DNA of 64,000 nucleotides from contig NZ_LUUB01000070.1 of assembly GCF_001641635.1 (NCBI RefSeq), positions 1 through 64,000 of the forward strand, given 5' to 3'. This document shows, piece after piece, positions 26,079 to 34,766 of this stretch. Numbering within the stretch: the stretch's first letter is position 1; each line of letters begins with the position of its first letter. The DNA is from Bradyrhizobium centrolobii (GTDB lineage Bacteria; Pseudomonadota; Alphaproteobacteria; Rhizobiales; Xanthobacteraceae). The notes under the pieces were generated by a model, which saw nothing but the letters and a program-made list of their open reading frames with translations, was not told the origin of the DNA and did no database searches. The translations under genes were made by a program, and so were the position numbers.

Positions 26079-27458
26079 ATGAGAGCCGCATCGGCCGTTG
26101 CCTTGGCCATTTCGGGCCTGTTTCTGTCTATACCCGCTCAGGCGCAAAACAAGGACGTCTCAAAGCCCGTCGTCCTGACTGGCGCCACGCTGATCGACGG
26201 ACTGGGTGGCAAGCCGGTCGCGGATTCCATTCTCGTCATCGAGGACGGCCGCATCTCGGCGGTTGGCGATGCGAAGTCGGTGAAAGCGCCGGCCGGCGCG
26301 GAGGTCATTGACCTCAAGGGCAAGACGATCATGCCCGGCATGATCTCCGACCATTCCCACATCGGAATCGTCCGGGGACTCAAGGCGAGTCCCGATAACT
26401 ACAATCGCGACTACATCCTGTCGCAACTTCGGCAATGGGAAGCCTACGGCGTCACCACGATCACGTCGTTAGGCTTGAACGCGCCGGAGTTCTACGACCT
26501 GCGCGCCGAGCTGCATGCGGGCAACGTGCCCGGCGCGGATATTTTCGGTGCCGACCGCGGCATTGGCGTCGCCATGGGCGCGCCACCGGTGGCGATCGTC
26601 CCGGTCGGTCCGAACCAGATCTACCGCCCGGATACGCCGGAGGCGGCGCGGGAGGCCGTGCGGGAGATGGCGGGGCGCAAGACCGACCTGATCAAGCTCT
26701 GGCTCGACGATTTCGGCAAGCTGCTGCCGGTCAAGGTCAAGCCGGAAGTCTACACGGCTGCCGTCGACGAGGCCCACAAGAACAAGCTTCGTGTCGCCTT
26801 CCACATCAATGATCTGGAAGATGCCCAGGCGGCCTTGAAGGCCGGCGCGGATATCCTGGCCCACGGCATCCGGGACAAGGAGATCGATCCGCCAACGATC
26901 GACCTCATGAAGACGGGCGCTGCCTGGTACGTGCCGACCCTGGCGCTCGACGATTCCAATTTCATCTTTGCGGACAAGCCGCAGGTCACCGCCGATCCGT
27001 TCGTGAACAGGGCGCTCGATCCTGCTGTCAAGACGCAGCTGGAAGATCCGGCATGGCAGCAGAAGGTTCATGATGCTCCCGGATCGGAGCGCGCCCGGAA
27101 GGCACTGGCGATGAACCAGAAGAACCTGATGACGCTCTATCGAGCCGGCATCAATATCGGGTTCGGATCCGATTCCGGCGTAGGCCTTCGCTTCCCCGGC
27201 GTTGCCGAGCATCGTGAGCTCGATCTCATGGTCGAGGCAGGTCTCACGCCGCTTCAGGCGTTGACGATTGCGACTAGCGGCGCTGCGAAGCTGCTCAAGC
27301 TGGAGGACCGCGGGGTGTTGCAGGCGGGCAAGCTCGCCGATCTCGTCGTGCTCGATGCCGATCCTTCGGTCGACATCGCCAACGCCCACAAGATCTCGGC
27401 CGTCTGGCATCGCGGACGGCCGGTTGCCGGGGCGATCGCGACATTCGCGCAACGATAA
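26079..27458 (+). CDS. Exported metal-dependent amidohydrolase
   Basis: The 459-residue product has a signal peptide (MRAASAVALAISGLFLSIPAQAQ) and an amidohydrolase-superfamily TIM barrel of the imidazolonepropionase-like group. Metal-site elements are 'DHSHIG' after strand 1, a Lys in 'LIKLWLDD', His residues in 'VAFHIND' and 'ILAHGIRD', and the catalytic Asp in 'GFGSDSGVG'. The enzyme probably hydrolyses a cyclic amide, ester or lactone in the periplasm. GGGAGTGG precedes ATG 26079, which also opens the signal peptide. Upstream is the aldehyde dehydrogenase and downstream a TctC binding protein, so its product may be imported by that route. Confidence 0.82.
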   Translation: MRAASAVALAISGLFLSIPAQAQNKDVSKPVVLTGATLIDGLGGKPVADSILVIEDGRISAVGDAKSVKAPAGAEVIDLKGKTIMPGMISDHSHIGIVRGLKASPDNYNRDYILSQLRQWEAYGVTTITSLGLNAPEFYDLRAELHAGNVPGADIFGADRGIGVAMGAPPVAIVPVGPNQIYRPDTPEAAREAVREMAGRKTDLIKLWLDDFGKLLPVKVKPEVYTAAVDEAHKNKLRVAFHINDLEDAQAALKAGADILAHGIRDKEIDPPTIDLMKTGAAWYVPTLALDDSNFIFADKPQVTADPFVNRALDPAVKTQLEDPAWQQKVHDAPGSERARKALAMNQKNLMTLYRAGINIGFGSDSGVGLRFPGVAEHRELDLMVEAGLTPLQALTIATSGAAKLLKLEDRGVLQAGKLADLVVLDADPSVDIANAHKISAVWHRGRPVAGAIATFAQR

Positions 27459-27574
27459 CGATCATGGATGGCGGCGATCGGACGTGTGTTCCGGTTGTCG
27501 TCTTCGGTTCGGCCGCGACCCGAGCAGGCCTCGGCCGGACACGCTGCTCTTGATAATAATCCGGGGAGAGACGC

Positions 27575-28546
27575 ATGGGAAAGCTCACTCGACGTGCCAT
27601 CGTTGCGGCGGCGCTCGCCGCGCCGTTTGCGGCCAGAGCCCAGGAATGGCCCGCGGGCCAGATGAAATTCATCGTGCCGTTTCCCGCCGGCGGAACGCTT
27701 GATGCGATCGCGAGGCTGGTCCAGCCGGGCTTGCAGCAGCGGCTTGGCACCACGATCATCATCGAGAACCGTGCGGGAGCCGCGGGCAGCATTGGCGGCG
27801 CGGCGGTCGCAAAATCGCCGCCGGACGGCCGCACCTGGCTGTTCGTGTTCGATACCCACGCCACCAATCCGGTGACCCAGCCGAGCCTGCCGTACAATTC
27901 CGAGACGGACCTCGATCCGGTGATGCTCGTGGGTACGGCGCCGAACATCATCGCCTGCCAGCCTTCACGGCCGTATCAGACGCTGGCCGAGCTGATCGCG
28001 GCGTCGAAGGCGAAGCCGGGCGGATTCGGATTTGCGTCGGCCGGCACTGCGAGCCTTGGCCACCTGACCATGCTGCTTCTCGCCAAACGCTCCGGCGCGC
28101 AGTGGGTGCACGTGGCCTATAAAGGGGCCGCTCCCGCCGTCAACGACGCGATCGCCGGACATATCGACCTGATCATCGCCGCAACCACGGTGCTCAACAG
28201 CCAGATAGAGGCCAAGCTGCTACGCCCGCTCGCCCAAACTGGCTCGACACGGCACCCGACCCTGCCCGATGTGCCGACGCTCGTGGAAAGCGGGTTTCCC
28301 GATCTGGTTGCGACGCCATGGTGGGGCCTGTATGCGCCAGGAAAGACGCCAAGGCCGATGATCGAGCATTTCCGCGCCGAGATGAGCGCAGTGCTGAGGG
28401 AGGAAAACGTCACGGAAAGGATAAACGCGATGGGTTTGACGATCGTCGCCAGCGATCCCGACTACATGCGAAAATTCTATACGGAGCAATCCCGGATCTG
28501 GGGACAGGTGGTGCGCGACAACGGCCTCAGCGTCGATGGCGGCTAG
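27575..28546 (+). CDS. TctC-type (Bug family) periplasmic binding protein
   Basis: The 323-residue product has a signal peptide (MGKLTRRAIVAAALAAPFAARAQ) and a Bug-family fold that captures carboxylates. Family blocks are 'FIVPFPAGGTLDAIARLVQP', 'IIENRAGAAGSIGG', 'VAYKGAAPAVNDAIAGHIDLI' and 'LPDVPTLVESGFPDL'. A GGGGAGAG ribosome-binding site lies seven bases before the ATG. The TctA/TctB membrane partners are absent from the window, as is common for Bug proteins. The ligand is unknown; the cluster suggests an organic acid linked to the amidohydrolase and aldehyde dehydrogenase. Confidence 0.88.
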   Translation: MGKLTRRAIVAAALAAPFAARAQEWPAGQMKFIVPFPAGGTLDAIARLVQPGLQQRLGTTIIIENRAGAAGSIGGAAVAKSPPDGRTWLFVFDTHATNPVTQPSLPYNSETDLDPVMLVGTAPNIIACQPSRPYQTLAELIAASKAKPGGFGFASAGTASLGHLTMLLLAKRSGAQWVHVAYKGAAPAVNDAIAGHIDLIIAATTVLNSQIEAKLLRPLAQTGSTRHPTLPDVPTLVESGFPDLVATPWWGLYAPGKTPRPMIEHFRAEMSAVLREENVTERINAMGLTIVASDPDYMRKFYTEQSRIWGQVVRDNGLSVDGG

Positions 28547-28580
28547 CAGGCCGGCACACGAACTGGCTTGAGATCATTGC

Positions 28581-29375
28581 CTAGGCTGTTACGCGCCCCA
28601 CGGGATTATCCGGCATCGCATCGCGCCTGGGCCGTCCTCGCGGGCGTTTTGCCCGAAGCGCGGCCTCGGCATCCAGCGCAGCCTGGTGTGCCGCCGCCGC
28701 CTCGAGCTGCTCAAGCACTTTGAGCGTCGCCTTTGCACCCATGTTGACGTGGTTTACGGCGGCCTGCCAGGCTGCCTGAGGCTTCCGGGCCATGATGGCG
28801 TCGATGATCCCATGGACCTCGACGGCATTCTCTTTCAGGCGTTCGGGCTGCGCCAGGACGATCGGACGAAGATAGCTCAATCGCGCGCGAATGACGCTGA
28901 CGAAGCCCTTGATGACGCTGTTCGACGAAACGCTCATCAGGAATTCGTCGAGCTCGTTCTTGCACGCGAGCACCTTGGCGATGCTGCCGGACTTGAAGGC
29001 GCGGTCCAATTCCCGCTTGAGCTTCTGCAAGTCCTTGATCTGACCTTCCGAAATCTTCTCGGCGGCCGTCCTCGCGGTCAGCCCTTCCAACATGGCCCGG
29101 ACCTCATAGTGCTGCCGTGCCTCGTCGGGCGACACCCGAGCCACGACGGGACCTTGATTGGGAATATTGTCGACGATGCCTTCTGCCTCGAGCTGTCTCA
29201 GGGCCTCGCGCACGGCCGTTCTACTGACACCGGTCCATGCGCACAGCTCGCTTTCTTTCAACCTCTCCCCCGGTTGAAATCGACCATCAATGATCGCCGT
29301 ACGAAGGTTGCTTGCGACTTGCTGTCGAAGCGGGGCAGCCGTGACGGGCACGCGCTGAACTTTGGAAGCTTTCAC
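28581..29375 (-). CDS. GntR-family transcriptional regulator, FCD type, with AT-hook-like C-terminal tail
   Basis: Residues 15-80 form a GntR winged helix ('LRQQVASNLRTAIIDGRFQP', 'WTGVSRTAVREALRQLEAEG'). Residues 90-225 form the all-helical FCD effector domain with metal-binding His in 'EVHGIIDAIMARK' and 'AAVNHV'. After a helical linker the protein ends in AKRPRGRPRRDAMPDN, containing the RGRP core of an AT-hook, a minor-groove DNA-binding element not usual in GntR regulators. It is convergent with the TctC gene and probably controls this cluster. TAATAC-like motifs upstream of it and of the divergent TPP/ALDH promoter are candidate operators. Confidence 0.85.
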   Translation of the reverse strand: MKASKVQRVPVTAAPLRQQVASNLRTAIIDGRFQPGERLKESELCAWTGVSRTAVREALRQLEAEGIVDNIPNQGPVVARVSPDEARQHYEVRAMLEGLTARTAAEKISEGQIKDLQKLKRELDRAFKSGSIAKVLACKNELDEFLMSVSSNSVIKGFVSVIRARLSYLRPIVLAQPERLKENAVEVHGIIDAIMARKPQAAWQAAVNHVNMGAKATLKVLEQLEAAAAHQAALDAEAALRAKRPRGRPRRDAMPDNPVGRVTA

Positions 29376-30664
29376 CCAAGGAAGTCCTGATTCTGATCGA
29401 ACAAATGCGATGATACAATACTATGTGGTTTTGCCTTTATTTGGCAACGGACATGAGCACGGCCAAGGCCCCTCCCAGCCAGACGCGCAGGCGGGATGGG
29501 TGCAAGCTATTTACCGGGGGCGCGGCGTTCGACGAGACCGACAAGGGAACAAGGCGCTGCCGCCACGGCCGGGCGTGATGCTGCGCGAGGAGCCGCTGTC
29601 GGCGCAACCGGCGATCACGAAAGCGGCTCTTGCGGAGCGCATTCTCTACAGTTCGACTGACTTTCGCTGGCACGCCGGGATCGTGCCCGTGAGCGGAACG
29701 CTCTATCTGCCGGCGGGAGCACCGCCAGCAGGCGGCTGGCCCCTGCTGGCCTGGGCACACAGTACCCTGGGCGTCGCGGACAGCTGTGCGCCGTCCTGGA
29801 CCGGGCACAAGCCGCGCGATGCCACCTACATCGCGCGATGGCTGGAGAGCGGATTCGCCGTCGTCGCGACGGACTATCAGGGGCTCGGCGGACCTGGGCC
29901 GCATCCCTATCTCAACTGGGCAGCCGAAGGGCGCTCCGTGCTCGACGCCGTCCGTGCGGTGCTCGCCGCGCATGCCGACAAGCTCGCGACGAAAGTCTTC
30001 ATCACCGGACAGTCGCAAGGGTCGGGCACGGCGTTGGGCGCAACGACCGTTGCACCAAGCTATGCCCCCGATGTGCCCTTGCTCGCCACCGTCGCCACGG
30101 GACTTGTATCGACATTTCCCGACGGTCCTTGCCCGCCGGCGGAGCCGTTCACGATCGGCTCGCCTATCTATCTCACGCTCATGATGCTCGGCGGCTCGCT
30201 TCCAGATGAGACCTCCGTCGACAAGCTCGTAACGGAGAAGGGCGGACTCGTGCTGCGCGCCGCACGCGAGAGCTGCACCGGGGAGATGCGCGCCATTGCG
30301 CAGAAGGGAAGCGTCATGGCCGAGAATGCCTCCGAGCTTTCCGTCTCCGACGGACATGAAGCCCGGCCTACCGGTGCCCGTTCTCCTGGGAACAGGACTT
30401 GCCGATTCCGTGCTGCCGCCGCTTCGGCAATCTGCCGCCGTTGCCGCCTTGTGCGGGGCCGGCAATGACGTGGTTTGGAAGACCTATCCAGGCGTCACCC
30501 ACAATGGCGGCGTCAATGCCGCTTTCCGGGATGCGCTGGCGTTCTTCAAGGAGGTGCTGGCGGGACGAAGCCTCGAGGTAGTTGCGCGGGCATGGCCGAG
30601 CCGGGCCCTCCGACTGATCCGGCGCAGGGCATGCCGTTCAATGATTGACGACGATCCTCGATAG
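29362..30664 (+). pseudogene. Alpha/beta hydrolase (secretory-lipase type) broken by a frameshift
   Basis: The first frame (29362-30468) carries 'GTLYLPAGAPPAGGWPLLAW', 'VVATDYQGLGGPGPHPYL' and the nucleophile motif 'GQSQGSG'. It loses the family pattern after about 30330. A second frame (about 30330-30664) continues with 'GLPVPVLLGTGLADSVLPPL' (catalytic Asp) and 'YPGVTHNGGVNAAF' (catalytic His). The triad is therefore split by a +1 shift between about 30300 and 30360. It is either a real mutation or a sequencing error. No signal peptide is evident, and the true start lies somewhere between 29362 and 29578. Confidence 0.7.
29412..29424. promoter_or_regulatory. GATACAATACTAT motif upstream of the GntR gene
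   Basis: Two xATAC half-sites in direct repeat, 37 bases upstream of the GntR start codon, resembling the motifs at 24322-24438. It would fit autoregulation. Confidence 0.3.
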
Positions 30665-30674
30665 CTTGAGGATC
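30653..30674. terminator. Possible bidirectional terminator hairpin
   Basis: GATCCTC (30653-30659) pairs perfectly with GAGGATC (30668-30674) over an 8-base loop. It lies at the end of the broken hydrolase gene, between two convergent genes. No T-run follows, so a rho-independent function is weakly supported. Confidence 0.35.
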
Positions 30675-30725
30675 AGCTTCTCATGCAGGTCATCCGCGCA
30701 TGAGAACTCGCGCCACCCTGCAATG

Positions 30726-31640
30726 CTAATCGTTCGCCCCTGCCGCGATGAGTGAGATCGTTACGGAGCCTTTCAGCGCGTCTCCTGGTTCGAGAACGAC
30801 AGTTCCGGTGCCACCATGCCCGTCAGCGAACAGATTGAATCCGTCCGCAACGTGGCTGACGGGCTCTGCACAGAGATGCCGTGCATCCGCCGGCCGATGC
30901 AGCACGAAGTGAGAAAATATCGGATCCGCCCGCATCTCGATCCGGTCTCCGTTCGTCCGATCGATGACGCACAGTCCGCGCCATCCACTGCGATAAAGCG
31001 TCACCTCACCGGGTGGAAACGGACCAGCGCTGGCCGGGGCAGAGCGATTCTGCGGGAGCGTGGCGCGATAGTCAGAAGTCACCGGCCAGTCGATCGGGGC
31101 GTCGAACGCGACGCGGTCGTCCGGGTCGTGCTGGAAATAGGGATGAAGGCCGATCCCACCCGGCATCGGCGTTTGCCCCTCGTTCCGAAGCGACAGGGCA
31201 AGGAAGGCGCGGGTCGGTTCAAGATCGATGTCGAGCGTCGCGCTAAACGGCCAAGGCCATTCGGCGCCTGCCGCATGAACATGCCGCATCGTTACGTGTG
31301 ATTGGGTCAGCGATATCGTCTCCCAGACCATCCGGTGGGCATGTCCGTGCAAGGTATGCGGACGGGCATCGGGATGCGGCGGCAGCTCATATCGCTTACC
31401 TTGGAAGAGAAGGACCCCGTCCTTGATGCGGTTACTGTAGGGGACGAGCGGATAGATTCCGCCCTTGGGCCAGTGCAACAAGTGCGCCGGCCCGATCCCG
31501 GTCGGAAACGGCCGCAACACATTTCGCGCAACGTCGTCCCGATCGCAGCTGCACAGCCGGAGCAAAGTTATGCGTCCGCCCACCGCCGCAGAGAAGCCGA
31601 GACGAGCTGCACCCGCCATCAACTGACGCGTCGCATTCAT
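30726..31640 (-). CDS. Aldose 1-epimerase family protein
   Basis: The 304-residue product matches galactose mutarotase-like enzymes that interconvert alpha and beta anomers of sugars. Visible elements are 'YPLVPYSNRIKDG' (the PxSNRI block), 'PHTLHGHAHRMVWE' (substrate His) and 'GLHPYFQ' (catalytic His). GAGGGA precedes ATG 31640. It is the last gene in the direction of a long catabolic operon, 141 bases after the ABC ATPase, suggesting a sugar or sugar-derived substrate. Confidence 0.85.
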   Translation of the reverse strand: MNATRQLMAGAARLGFSAAVGGRITLLRLCSCDRDDVARNVLRPFPTGIGPAHLLHWPKGGIYPLVPYSNRIKDGVLLFQGKRYELPPHPDARPHTLHGHAHRMVWETISLTQSHVTMRHVHAAGAEWPWPFSATLDIDLEPTRAFLALSLRNEGQTPMPGGIGLHPYFQHDPDDRVAFDAPIDWPVTSDYRATLPQNRSAPASAGPFPPGEVTLYRSGWRGLCVIDRTNGDRIEMRADPIFSHFVLHRPADARHLCAEPVSHVADGFNLFADGHGGTGTVVLEPGDALKGSVTISLIAAGAND

Positions 31641-31781
31641 GAAATCTCCCTCAAACTCTCGGGCCTGATTTCCGGGTCGATCGTCATCATCCTTCGTCAT
31701 GCATCGCCGCTAGCAATACTGCGATTGGCGGAGTGTTGCACGCGCAGGAAGCGACGGTCTTGACGCGCGCCGCCTGTCGTT

Positions 31782-32516
31782 TCAGTGCTCCGCCGACTCC
31801 GAGACAAACGCGGCTAGCTCTGGAGTCGCCGGAGTGCGCAGGATGTCCGAAGAGCCCATCTCATGTACCTTGCCGTCCCGCATGTAGATCACTCGGTCCG
31901 CCACCTTGCGGGCGAAGGCCATTTCATGCGTCACCAGGATCATGGTCATGCCGTCGGCTGCGAGCTGCTCCATGACGCGCAGCACCTCCCCGGTGAGCTG
32001 CGGGTCGAGCGCCGATGTGACTTCGTCGAACAGCATCAGTTTGGGTTCCATGGCAAGGCTGCGGGCAATGGCTACGCGCTGCTGCTGCCCGCCGGAGAGC
32101 TGCTCCGGATAGCAGTCCATCTTCTCGCGCAGCCCGACCTTGGCGATCACCGTATCGGCGATCTCGCGCGCCTGCCGCTGCTTCATGCCTTTCACCATGC
32201 GCGGAGCCAGCATGATGTTCTGGGCGACCGTCAGGTGAGGGAAGAGATTGTAGCTCTGGAACACGATTCCGACGTCGCGCCGGAGCGACTTGAGGTCGAC
32301 GTCGTCATCGTGGAGCTCATGGCCGCAGATCAGCATCGATCCGCCTTGAATCGTTTCCAGGCGATCCATGCAACGAAGCGCCGTGCTCTTGCCCGATCCG
32401 CTTTGGCCGATGATTGCGGCGACCTCGCCCCTGTTCACGTCGAAGGTGACGCCCTTGAGGACTTCCAGATCGCCAAAGCTCTTGCGAACATCCTTGAGTT
32501 CAACGATTGGCGACAT
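31782..32516 (-). CDS. Amino-acid-type ABC transporter ATP-binding protein
   Basis: The 244-residue ATPase has Walker A 'GQSGSGKST', Q-loop 'VFQSYNLFPHLTV', signature 'LSGGQQQR', Walker B 'LMLFDEVTSALDP' and H-loop 'LVTHEM', all intact. It belongs to the polar amino acid (PAAT) group that works with HisM/GlnP-like permeases. Its first 17 bases overlap the upstream permease gene. It powers import by the neighbouring permeases and two binding proteins. Confidence 0.93.
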   Translation of the reverse strand: MSPIVELKDVRKSFGDLEVLKGVTFDVNRGEVAAIIGQSGSGKSTALRCMDRLETIQGGSMLICGHELHDDDVDLKSLRRDVGIVFQSYNLFPHLTVAQNIMLAPRMVKGMKQRQAREIADTVIAKVGLREKMDCYPEQLSGGQQQRVAIARSLAMEPKLMLFDEVTSALDPQLTGEVLRVMEQLAADGMTMILVTHEMAFARKVADRVIYMRDGKVHEMGSSDILRTPATPELAAFVSESAEH

Positions 32517-33147
32517 TGAGTTTCCTTTCGAGAGCTCTGCTCTGGACCGACAGCGGATAGCAGATCGCGAAGTACATCAGCGCCGCGATCCCGAAATAGA
32601 GAAATGGCTCGAACGTCGCATTGTTGATGATCTTCGCATTGTAGGAGAGCTCGGCGTACCCAACGACGAGTGAAGCGATCGATGTGTTCTTGACGATCTG
32701 GACCATGAAGCCGACCGTCGGAGGAATGGCGATGCGCAGGGCTTGCGGCAGGATGACCGCCCTCATGCGCTGCCAGCGGTTCAGGCCGAGGCACTCGGCG
32801 GCCTCCCACTGAGGTCTAGCCACCGCCCGAATGCAGCCGCGCCAGATCTCGCCGAGATAGGCGCTGCTGTAGAGCGTGAGCGCGAAGGTGGCGGCCGGCA
32901 GCGGAGACAAGGAGTCGTAGCCCAGGATGCTCGGCCCGTAGAAGCACAGGCCCATCAGGACGAGCAGCGGAAGCCCCTGCATGATCTCGATATAGGCTGC
33001 TGCCCCGCGTGAAATCACCCATGTCGGTGAGGTGCGGGCGAGCCCGACGATGAACCCGACGAGGCCACCGAACAGGAAGGTTAGCATGCTCAAGACGACG
33101 GTCGCCCATAGTCCCTGGAGCAGCGAGAAGGTGTAAGCGCTATTCAT
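32500..33147 (-). CDS. Amino-acid-type ABC transporter permease
   Basis: The 215-residue membrane protein has about five membrane helices and the EAA coupling loop 'EAAECLGLNRWQRMRAVILP', which contacts the ATPase. It is the HisM/GlnP type. I chose ATG 33147 because the family begins there (MNSAYTFSLLQGLWATV); the open frame extends further upstream into the other permease gene in the wrong frame. It starts 17 bases after the stop of the partner permease and probably pairs with it. Confidence 0.92.
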   Translation of the reverse strand: MNSAYTFSLLQGLWATVVLSMLTFLFGGLVGFIVGLARTSPTWVISRGAAAYIEIMQGLPLLVLMGLCFYGPSILGYDSLSPLPAATFALTLYSSAYLGEIWRGCIRAVARPQWEAAECLGLNRWQRMRAVILPQALRIAIPPTVGFMVQIVKNTSIASLVVGYAELSYNAKIINNATFEPFLYFGIAALMYFAICYPLSVQSRALERKLNVANR

Positions 33148-33164
33148 TTGCCATCTCCCATCAC

Positions 33165-33848
33165 TCAGAGAGGGGTCCCGAGCCTGCGGCGACGGGGAAA
33201 CATCGCAAGTCCCAGCAGCGTAAAGCCAGCACGCACCACCACGGCGAGGAGCAGATAGATGATGCCGAGCACGACGAAGATCTCGAAATTGCGATACGTC
33301 TCGCTCTGGATGCGATTCGATATGCCGAAGAGCTCCTCGACGCCAACGGATGAGACGATGCTCGAGGCCAGCATCAGGAGAACATATTGGCTCGACAGCG
33401 CGGGATAGACCCGCTCGAGCGCCGGCCGAATGATCACGTGCAGATACGTCTGGGTGCGCGACAGGCCGAGGCACGTCGCGGCCTCGAGTTGACCACGGTG
33501 AATCGATTCAATGCCCGCCCGGACGATCTCCGTCGTGTAGGCGCCGATGTTGACGGTCAGGGCGAGGGTCGCGCCGAGCAGGATGGGCAATCGGATTCCC
33601 ATGCTCGCAATGCCGAAGATCAGGAAGTACGACTGGACCAGCAGAGGCGTATTGCGGATGAACTCGACGTAAAGCGAGACGACCCACCGGGCCCCGGCCG
33701 GTCCGTCGGTCCGGGTGATGGCGCAGAATGCGCCGATCAAGATGCCGAACACGGTGGCGAACAAGGTGAGGCGCAGCGTCGTCCAGACGCCCTCCAAGAG
33801 GAGCGGCCAATACGCCAGCACGGCTCCGAAGTCGAAATTGTAGGTCAT
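33165..33848 (-). CDS. Amino-acid-type ABC transporter permease
   Basis: The 227-residue membrane protein has the HisQ/GlnP architecture: 'WTTLRLTLFATVFGILIGAF', 'VEFIRNTPLLVQSYFLIFGI' and EAA loop 'LEAATCLGLSRTQTYLHVII'. With the next permease it should form the channel of the importer. It lies 30 bases downstream of the second binding-protein gene in the operon. Confidence 0.92.
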   Translation of the reverse strand: MTYNFDFGAVLAYWPLLLEGVWTTLRLTLFATVFGILIGAFCAITRTDGPAGARWVVSLYVEFIRNTPLLVQSYFLIFGIASMGIRLPILLGATLALTVNIGAYTTEIVRAGIESIHRGQLEAATCLGLSRTQTYLHVIIRPALERVYPALSSQYVLLMLASSIVSSVGVEELFGISNRIQSETYRNFEIFVVLGIIYLLLAVVVRAGFTLLGLAMFPRRRRLGTPL

Positions 33849-33878
33849 CGGGCTGCTCGCCTCATCCGGGTCGCGACA

Positions 33879-34676
33879 TCATTGAGACGCTGCAATGACT
33901 TCCTTGGGCATATCGACGCCCTGAAACTTCCTGAAGATCGCCTGGAGTTTTCCGTTGGCGATGTTCTTCTTCACCCAGCCATCGACCCATTCCTTCAAGT
34001 CCGTATCCTCCTTGCGCATACCGACTCCCATGGGCGCGGTCCGCAGGGGCAGCTTCAGTTCGAGGTCCTTCGCTGGGTTTTTCTTGTTGATGAGATCGAC
34101 CAGGGTCGGAACCTGGGCGACCAGATCAAGCTGGTTGGAGACAACCGCCGTCATGGTCGTGGCCTCATCCTCAAATCGCACGATTTCCGCGTCACGAGGC
34201 GCGGCTGCGGTCACATCCGCATCGTTCGTCGTGCCGCGCGTGACCGCAATGCGCTTTCCTGACAAGTCGGCGAAGGTCTTGATCTGCATGCTCTTCGGCG
34301 CCGCGACGTAGGAGGTGGCGCCCGAATAGGGCAGCGAAAACGCGATAAGCTTCCTGCGCTCGTCGGTGATCGACAATGCAGAGATGACGGCGTCCGCGCG
34401 ATGCGACATCAGAAATGGAATACGGTTGGCGCTGTTCGTTCCAACGATTTCCATCTTCACGCCGAGATCGGAGGCGAGGAGCTTGGCAGTCTCGACCTCC
34501 GACCCGGTAGGATTGAGGGTTTCGTCCTTGAACGCCCACGGCGGCACGCTGAGGTCGATCGCAATACGAATGACCCCTGCCGATTTGATTTTCTCAAGCG
34601 TATCGGCTGTCGCGGCTTGTCCCATGACAGCCAGCGCGATCGCAGCTATGGCCAGATTCTTGACAAAAATCCTCAT
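33879..34676 (-). CDS. Periplasmic binding protein of the ABC importer (paralog 2)
   Basis: The 265-residue product has a signal peptide (about 1-24, ending 'QAATA') and a SBP_bac_3 domain: 'GVIRIAIDLSVPPWAFKDET', 'GSEVETAKLLASDLGVKMEI', 'ALSITDERRKLIAFSLPY', 'GKRIAVTRGTTNDADV'. The Arg in 'VTRGTTND' and the acidic 'D' motif normally hold an amino acid's carboxylate and amine. It is a tandem paralog of the next upstream gene; long blocks such as LSITDER and AVTRG are identical. Confidence 0.92.
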   Translation of the reverse strand: MRIFVKNLAIAAIALAVMGQAATADTLEKIKSAGVIRIAIDLSVPPWAFKDETLNPTGSEVETAKLLASDLGVKMEIVGTNSANRIPFLMSHRADAVISALSITDERRKLIAFSLPYSGATSYVAAPKSMQIKTFADLSGKRIAVTRGTTNDADVTAAAPRDAEIVRFEDEATTMTAVVSNQLDLVAQVPTLVDLINKKNPAKDLELKLPLRTAPMGVGMRKEDTDLKEWVDGWVKKNIANGKLQAIFRKFQGVDMPKEVIAASQ

Positions 34677-34750
34677 TCAACCCTCCCGGACGGAATTTCT
34701 CGATCAATGTGGTGGTGGATGCACCTGCCAGTTTTGTCGCGATGTAACGC

Positions 34751-34766
34751 GAGCCCCTTCGGGCTC
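34751..34766 (-). promoter_or_regulatory. Intercistronic stem-loop between the two binding-protein genes
   Basis: On the minus strand GAGCCC-GAAG-GGGCTC forms a perfect 6-bp stem with a tetraloop, starting at the stop codon of the upstream gene. In binding-protein operons such hairpins protect the upstream message from 3' decay or partly terminate it. No T-run follows. Confidence 0.45.

Noticed and set aside
33148..33474. Upstream extension of the second permease frame
   Set aside because: It overlaps the first permease gene and has no membrane-helix pattern; the family start is at 33147.
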